This document shows positions 23,313-27,399 of a stretch of DNA of 27,399 bases, piece after piece (within the stretch, counting starts at the first letter, position 1; every line of letters begins with the position of its first letter). The translations under genes were made by a program, and so were the position numbers. The stretch spans positions 1 through 27,399 of the forward strand of contig JAEEQP010000049.1 in assembly GCA_016285355.1 (NCBI GenBank), given 5' to 3'. This DNA is from Bacteroidales bacterium. Its GTDB lineage: Bacteria > Bacteroidota > Bacteroidia > Bacteroidales > F082. The notes under the pieces were generated by a model, which did not search any database, was not told where the DNA came from, and worked only from the letters and a program-made list of their open reading frames with translations.

Positions 23313-24889
23313 TTGATTATTTCTTTGATAAAACTCATAAACAAGGGATGCGGATGAAGCACGGTGCTGGAATACTCAGGATGGAACTGGGTGCCGATGA
23401 ACCAACGGTGGTTAGGAATCTCGACAATCTCAACCAAGTCGCTCTCGGGGTTCACGCCAACACATTTCATGCCATTCTTCTCGTATTCTTCTTTATACTG
23501 GTTGTTGAACTCATATCTGTGGCGATGACGTTCACTAATTTGGGTTGTACCGTAGATTTCGGCCACGCGGCTGCTTTCGCGGAGCGTGCAGTTGTAAGCA
23601 CCCAAGCGCATGGTGCCGCCTAAGTTGGTCACGGATTTCTGTTCTTCCATGAGGTCGATGACATTGTGCGGGGTGTTGGTGTCCATTTCACTGGAGTTGG
23701 CATCTTTGTAACCCAACACATTGCGGGCAAACTCAATAACCATCATCTGCATACCGAGGCACACACCAAAAGCGGGGAGATTATTAACACGTGCATACTC
23801 CACTGCAATGATTTTCCCTTCGATGCCGCGTTGTCCGAAGCCCGGACAGACCAAAATGCCCGCCATGCCAGAAAGTTGCTCCGCGACATTCTCCTTGGTG
23901 ATGTTTTCGCTGTTGATGAAGTCAATTTTCACCTTCACATGGTTGTAGATGCCCGCCAGAATCAGGCTCTCGCGAATGCTCTTGTAGGCATCTTGAAGGT
24001 CGTATTTGCCCACCAAACCCACATGAACCTCTTTTGTAGCAGTACGTTGCAATTCCAAGAAACGGTGCCAGCCTTCCATCTTCGGGGTCTCGCCCACAGG
24101 CACACCGAACTTGCGCAGCAAGGCTGCATCGAGGCCTTGTCGCTGCATGTTGACTGGCACGTCATAGATGCTTGGCAAGTCTTCACTCTGCACCACACAT
24201 TCAAGGTCCACATTGCAAAAGGAAGCCACTTTTTGGCGAATGCTATCAGAGAGGTGCTTCTCGGTACGCAACACGAGCACATCAGGCTGAATGCCCGCGC
24301 CCTGCATCTCCTTCACGGAATGCTGTGTGGGCTTGGTCTTGAGTTCGTCAGCAGCTTTGAGATAAGGAATATAAGTAAGGTGCACACAGACGGCACGATT
24401 GCCAAGTTCCCATTTCAACTGACGGATGGCCTCCAAGAACGGTGCCGCCTCGATGTCGCCGATGGTGCCGCCAATTTCTGAAATGACAAAATCGACATCG
24501 TCATTGTGCAAGATGCGGTGCTTGATTTCGTCGGTGATATGAGGCACTACCTGTATGGTCTTGCCGAGGTAGTCGCCGTGGCGTTCCTTGTCGATGACCG
24601 CCTTGTAGATCTTGCCCGTGGTCACAGAGTTGGCTTGTGTGGTGCGAATACCCGTGAAGCGTTCGTAGTGGCCGAGGTCGAGGTCGGTCTCGGTGCCGTC
24701 CACGGTCACATAGCACTCACCGTGTTCGTAGGGATTCAGCGTCCCAGGGTCGATATTGATATAAGGGTCGAATTTCTGTATGGTGATGGTATAGCCGCGA
24801 GCCTGCAAGAGTTTGCCGATGCTGGCCGAGATAATGCCTTTTCCAAGTGAGGAGACCACGCCTCCTGTCACAAAAATGTAGCGTGTCAT
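23309..24889 (-). CDS. pyrG: CTP synthase
   Basis: This 526-aa enzyme makes CTP from UTP, ATP and glutamine (cytoplasm). The synthetase domain starts TRYIFVTGGVVSSLGKGIISAS, with KFDPYINIDPGTLNPYEHGE and the DGTETDLDLGHYERF loop. The C-terminal class-I glutamine amidotransferase domain has its oxyanion loop VCPGFGQRG, the nucleophile Cys in FGVCLGMQMM, and the His/Glu pair in TQFHPEYSS. It is complete and of usual length. A TATTTTTG promoter element lies 31 bases upstream. Confidence 0.97.
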   Translation of the reverse strand: MTRYIFVTGGVVSSLGKGIISASIGKLLQARGYTITIQKFDPYINIDPGTLNPYEHGECYVTVDGTETDLDLGHYERFTGIRTTQANSVTTGKIYKAVIDKERHGDYLGKTIQVVPHITDEIKHRILHNDDVDFVISEIGGTIGDIEAAPFLEAIRQLKWELGNRAVCVHLTYIPYLKAADELKTKPTQHSVKEMQGAGIQPDVLVLRTEKHLSDSIRQKVASFCNVDLECVVQSEDLPSIYDVPVNMQRQGLDAALLRKFGVPVGETPKMEGWHRFLELQRTATKEVHVGLVGKYDLQDAYKSIRESLILAGIYNHVKVKIDFINSENITKENVAEQLSGMAGILVCPGFGQRGIEGKIIAVEYARVNNLPAFGVCLGMQMMVIEFARNVLGYKDANSSEMDTNTPHNVIDLMEEQKSVTNLGGTMRLGAYNCTLRESSRVAEIYGTTQISERHRHRYEFNNQYKEEYEKNGMKCVGVNPESDLVEIVEIPNHRWFIGTQFHPEYSSTVLHPHPLFMSFIKEIIK

Positions 24890-24919
24890 AGTGCAGATAG
24901 CTTTGTTGAATTATGGGCG

Positions 24920-24927
24920 CAAAAATA
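24920..24927 (-). promoter_or_regulatory. -7 promoter element of pyrG
   Basis: The reverse strand reads TATTTTTG followed by C, matching TAnnTTTG. A copy of a 53-bp direct repeat lies 65 bases further upstream. Confidence 0.55.
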
Positions 24928-24992
24928 GGAAAAAAGGAATTACAGGGAAAAGAGCGATGTTATTCTTTTAACTGAAGGCAAAAGCGGGGACA

Positions 24993-25045
24993 TTTTTGCT
25001 TTGGCGAGGGTGCTGGGGTGTTCGGCTGAGGTGATTTGTGGGTGA
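24993..25045. repeat. 53-bp direct repeat, copy A
   Basis: This copy is identical to 27178-27230 except at two bases. Both lie on the promoter side of a reverse-strand gene (here pyrG). In one forward frame both copies read FALARVLGCSAEVICG and then stop, and both differences are silent in that frame. Confidence 0.85.
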
Positions 25046-25133
25046 TACGCTTTGTCGTTGCTCTTATTTTTCCTTTATATATCATTGTAAATCATTATAC
25101 TATCCGTTGATTTCCAATTAAGCGGATTTCAAC

Positions 25134-25190
25134 ATGCTTATTTGGCCGTGATGTTACCAAATAAGCATAAAAAAACATACTTATTTGGTA
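25134..25190. repeat. Three-armed inverted repeat (CTTATTTGG / CCAAATAAG)
   Basis: ATGCTTATTTGG (25134-25145) pairs perfectly with CCAAATAAGCAT (25157-25168). The middle arm, extended as TACCAAATAAGCAT (25155-25168), can instead pair with ATACTTATTTGGTA (25177-25190) with one mismatch. The two hairpins exclude each other. It could be a mutually exclusive RNA structure or a cluster of operator half-sites. Confidence 0.8.
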
Positions 25191-25312
25191 TAAAAATGTC
25201 ATTTTAAGAAAAATCTGCTATTTTTTTGACCTTAATTGGTCTTTATGAAGGCCGAGGTGCGGACGGTGGTTGCATTGGCGGTACTGAATGGTCGATAGCA
25301 GCAAGAATTGCG

Positions 25313-25424
25313 ATTTGCTCGTAAATTTGCTCGTAAAAATTATAACTTAATCTATTATAAAACAGTTAGTTGCGTGATTTGCTCGTAAATTTGCTCGCAA
25401 ATTTGCTCGTAAATTTGTTCGTAA
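25313..25424. repeat. 12-bp tandem repeats ATTTGCTCGTAA in two clusters
   Basis: Two exact units lie at 25313-25336 and four at 25377-25424 (two exact, one with C for T, one with T for C), separated by 40 bases. On the reverse strand each unit reads TTACGAGCAAAT. Readthrough of the TAG stop of the AlbA_2 gene would add the tetrapeptide YEQI repeatedly. Confidence 0.85.
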
Positions 25425-25429
25425 CAACT

Positions 25430-27091
25430 CTATTTTACGAGGAACCAAGAAGACCTGTTTCCAGCGGATTCGTTATAAATCCGCCTCGCTTTCTTCATCT
25501 TGCGCAAAATGTTGTAAACCTTGGTTTCTTTTTGCTTAACAGATAACTGATCGGGAAGGATATCACTTAAGAGCCTTACGATTTCCTGTTTCGTGAGAGA
25601 GCCATGGTCGCCAAGTGACTGGAGCAGGAATATTTCGCATTTCTTATCTTCAAGCCCCTTGTGCTTTGAATATTCCACTTTCTGTCCAGTGTTTTGCGCG
25701 ACCAGTTTGGCCACATAAAAATTGCCTTTTTTGCCTTCAATAAGTTTTTTCTTCTTCAACATTTCAGTTGCTTCAGGCGATATAGGCTTGTGCTTTTGAA
25801 CACGGTCGAGCAGAACGGTCTCGCTAAGTGTAAGATCCTGTCGTTCCATTAGCATTTTGCTGTAGTTTTCATCGATGATACTGCCAAGAAGATGAAGTAC
25901 TACCTTTGATGGCGTGGAGTCGTCATAGTCGGGCATGGGTAAGTAACGCTCCTTTTGCTTTTGGAACATCGTGTGAATGCCGTAGCCCTGAGTATCTATC
26001 ATCTTTACATTTACCATAGCACGAGCCAAGAAGGGGTTGCGATAATGTTCGGGCGTTTTCTTGCCCAAGATGTAGTCCTCATAATTGCCTTCGTAAAAAC
26101 CTCCAGCGTTTTCAAAGGTAAGTTTGTCAGGGTCTTCGGTGACCACAATACGGGCGTTGCTTGTATAGTTTTGGTGGGCAATGCAGTTGTGCATACATTC
26201 AAGTATGGTATTAGTGTCGTATTTCCAAACTTCTGCAGGGATAAGCGAGTTTTGGGGATAGATTTTGAAACGATAATTGCGGATGCTATTGAGCACCTTG
26301 GTTGTTGAAAGCAAAAAAGGTATGTAGAAGATGTCGCCAAAGGTTTTACCGTCCTGAAAGCATTTCCAAACGATTTGGGCAATATGATTGAGGTAATGGG
26401 CAGATTCTTCTTTTCCGACAAGAAGCAAAGTGGTTCGGGTGATTTGGCCATTGATGGTCAGTTTTGCCCTATCCAAAAAGACCTCGTCGCTCCATGAATC
26501 GGATTCTATGGCCAACATAGGAAAGCGTTCCTTATAACCTTTGCGGGCTTCTCGAATGGCAGTTGGGTCTAGTGAATCAAGGGAGGCTCCTTCTATGATT
26601 TGAGCACTCCAGTCGATGTCGGTCATGTATATCTCGCGCATCCAGTCGGTATAGGGTGTCAGTTCAGTGACATGGCTATCGACGCGGATGTAGGGTTTAT
26701 TCATGTAGCATGTAGGTTCCTTTGCGGCTGCGGGTATGATGAAGACAACGATTCTCAACTTACCCTCGAAGAGGAACTCATCAATCTCAAAGGTGATTTT
26801 GGGTGAAATCATCCTTCGGAGGTAGATTTCGAGAGATTGATTGCCTTCGGCTTTTTGCTTGGAGACATCGAAAGTGGTGCCTTTGACTTGGAGCGTCTGA
26901 TCTTCCACGCCAAAATAAAGGTAGCCGAAATCCTGATGGTCGAGGCAAGCACCATTGGACAAAGCAGAGATGTACTTGCCAAGGCGGTTGTAATCTTGGT
27001 GGTTTGATTTGAACTCCAAAAAACGGTTTTCTTTCTTCAAAGTAGCAATTTGCTCCTTCAGCAGTTCTGTGTATTTCTCGTTTTTGTCCAT
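25430..27091 (-). CDS. AlbA_2 (Schlafen-like) ATP-binding putative transcriptional regulator
   Basis: This 553-aa protein starts MDKNEKYTELLKEQIATLKK. An AlbA_2/Schlafen-type domain occupies about residues 18-140 (ENRFLEFKSN, FGYLYFGVED, PYIRVDSHVTELT). A divergent HATPase_c_4-like region follows at about 290-370, including ECMHNCIAHQNYTSNARIVV and DKLTFENAGGFYEGN. The C-terminus is helical and charged, consistent with a winged helix (QEIVRLLSDILP to ARRIYNESAGNRSSWFLVK). Such proteins are accessory regulators of uncertain target and are often seen in mobile or defence-like regions. The gene is bracketed by 53-bp direct repeats (24993-25045, 27178-27230) and its TAG stop is followed within six bases by 12-bp tandem repeats. 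It has its own promoter element at 27121-27128. Confidence 0.82.
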   Translation of the reverse strand: MDKNEKYTELLKEQIATLKKENRFLEFKSNHQDYNRLGKYISALSNGACLDHQDFGYLYFGVEDQTLQVKGTTFDVSKQKAEGNQSLEIYLRRMISPKITFEIDEFLFEGKLRIVVFIIPAAAKEPTCYMNKPYIRVDSHVTELTPYTDWMREIYMTDIDWSAQIIEGASLDSLDPTAIREARKGYKERFPMLAIESDSWSDEVFLDRAKLTINGQITRTTLLLVGKEESAHYLNHIAQIVWKCFQDGKTFGDIFYIPFLLSTTKVLNSIRNYRFKIYPQNSLIPAEVWKYDTNTILECMHNCIAHQNYTSNARIVVTEDPDKLTFENAGGFYEGNYEDYILGKKTPEHYRNPFLARAMVNVKMIDTQGYGIHTMFQKQKERYLPMPDYDDSTPSKVVLHLLGSIIDENYSKMLMERQDLTLSETVLLDRVQKHKPISPEATEMLKKKKLIEGKKGNFYVAKLVAQNTGQKVEYSKHKGLEDKKCEIFLLQSLGDHGSLTKQEIVRLLSDILPDQLSVKQKETKVYNILRKMKKARRIYNESAGNRSSWFLVK

Positions 27092-27120
27092 CAGATAGGT
27101 TTGTACTGTATATCAAGGCG

Positions 27121-27128
27121 CAAAGATA
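27121..27128 (-). promoter_or_regulatory. -7 promoter element of the AlbA_2 gene
   Basis: The reverse strand reads TATCTTTG followed by C, matching TAnnTTTG, about 30 bases before the ATG. The 53-bp repeat copy B begins 50 bases further upstream. Confidence 0.5.
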
Positions 27129-27177
27129 AGGAAAGTTTTTCGTTTGGTATACATCATGAAAGCGAAGGCAAAGATGG

Positions 27178-27230
27178 TTTTTGCTTTGGCGAGAGTGCTC
27201 GGGTGTTCGGCTGAGGTGATTTGTGGGTGA
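27178..27230. repeat. 53-bp direct repeat, copy B
   Basis: This is the partner of 24993-25045, 2185 bases away in the same orientation. An ATG at 27156 opens a 24-codon frame, MKAKAKMVFALARVLGCSAE and so on, ending at 27230. Copy A has the same 16 terminal codons but a different upstream part. Confidence 0.85.
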
Positions 27231-27245
27231 AGGATAAGTGTAGGT

Positions 27246-27399
27246 TTATTTCACACCCCCATGTCGCTTCGCCAGCGGGCCAATCTTGTAGGAATAGCGA
27301 AGTTCAAAGGGATGGCCGCCCATATAACCGCCAGAGAGGTCATTTGTATTGCCCCACATTGTTTCCTTATGGTGTCCATTTTGTCCGAGAATGCCAAGG
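27246..27399 (-). CDS. 3' end of an unidentified gene, cut by the window edge
   Basis: A reverse-strand frame enters from the right edge, runs about 51 codons and ends in TAA at 27246-27248. It reads LGILGQNGHHKETMWGNTND, continues SGGYMGGHPFELRYSYKIGP and ends KRHGGVK. Protein-like codon use and the absence of stops suggest a real C-terminus. I do not recognise the family from so short a piece. Confidence 0.5.
   Translation of the reverse strand, partial: LGILGQNGHHKETMWGNTNDLSGGYMGGHPFELRYSYKIGPLAKRHGGVK

Larger units (their letters stand above)
24890..25429. other. 540-bp gene-free, repeat-rich interval
   Basis: Apart from the pyrG promoter, this interval holds one copy of a 53-bp direct repeat (24993-25045), a three-armed inverted repeat (25134-25190), and two clusters of a 12-bp tandem repeat (25313-25336, 25377-25424). 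I see no credible gene. A 35-codon reverse-strand frame crosses the inverted repeat but has no supporting features. Confidence 0.7.

Noticed and set aside
23666..24481. 271-aa open frame opposite pyrG
   Set aside because: It lies wholly within pyrG, has no promoter or family motifs, and is a shadow of a real gene.
25099..25206. Reverse-strand 35-codon frame across the three-armed inverted repeat
   Set aside because: It lacks a ribosome-site context, family motifs or a matching promoter, and the palindromic structure explains the sequence better.
25313..25424. Possible CRISPR array
   Set aside because: Units are only 12 bp, mostly contiguous and without spacers of regular length, and no cas genes are present.
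24993..27230. Insertion sequence or integrative element bounded by the 53-bp repeats
   Set aside because: There is no transposase, integrase or terminal inverted repeat; the repeats are reported as an observation only.

Overview
The window looks like a chromosomal segment of an uncultured Bacteroidota, most likely of the order Bacteroidales. Four lines of evidence support this. Thirteen promoters match the Bacteroidetes -7 consensus TAnnTTTG. One large secreted protein ends in a type IX secretion (T9SS) sorting domain. Most signal peptides end in Ala followed by Gln, the Bacteroidetes 'Q-rule'. The housekeeping genes (upp, rocD, pyrG, yicC, gmk, nadD) sit among lipoproteins and small outer-membrane proteins typical of the phylum. 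No rRNA, tRNA, CRISPR, phage or transposase gene is visible.

Layout. 1-2504 (+): a membrane-spanning TPR/AraC-type regulator, then an antitoxin and a YoeB-like toxin broken by an amber codon at codon 9. 2652-3518 (-): a membrane-anchored neutral zinc metallopeptidase. 3628-6435 (+): a 64-aa unknown protein, a 5'-nucleotidase-family lipoprotein and a Ser-rich secreted protein. 6458-8493: terminator, upp (+), bidirectional terminator, rocD (-). 8580-10624 (-): metallo-beta-lactamase-fold hydrolase translationally coupled to a TPR membrane protein with no output domain. 10782-13982 (+): a 1066-aa envelope protein combining a degenerate peptidase-like domain, a TolB-like propeller and a beta-barrel.

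14016-18333 (-): nadD, gmk and yicC, then two tandem paralogous lipoproteins. 18448-21780 (+): an 847-aa T9SS cargo carrying a PNGase F-like domain, and a DUF4476 protein. 21777-24889 (-): small beta-barrel protein, glutaminyl-cyclase-like M28 lipoprotein and pyrG. 24890-25429: a 540-bp gene-free stretch rich in repeats. 25430-27091 (-): an AlbA_2/Schlafen-like regulator. 27246-27399 (-): the 3' end of an unidentified gene.

How it fits together. Much of the window serves the cell envelope: export of a probable N-glycan-releasing enzyme, capping of new N-terminal Gln residues by the glutaminyl cyclase, and several lipoproteins and barrels. The most notable items are the PNGase F-like protein with its full catalytic triad; the AlbA_2 gene bracketed by 53-bp direct repeats and trailed by 12-bp tandem repeats and a three-armed inverted repeat; the amber-interrupted toxin; and palindromic dispersed repeats in mRNA leaders and possibly inside coding sequence. 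All calls are from reading the sequence; no database search was run.
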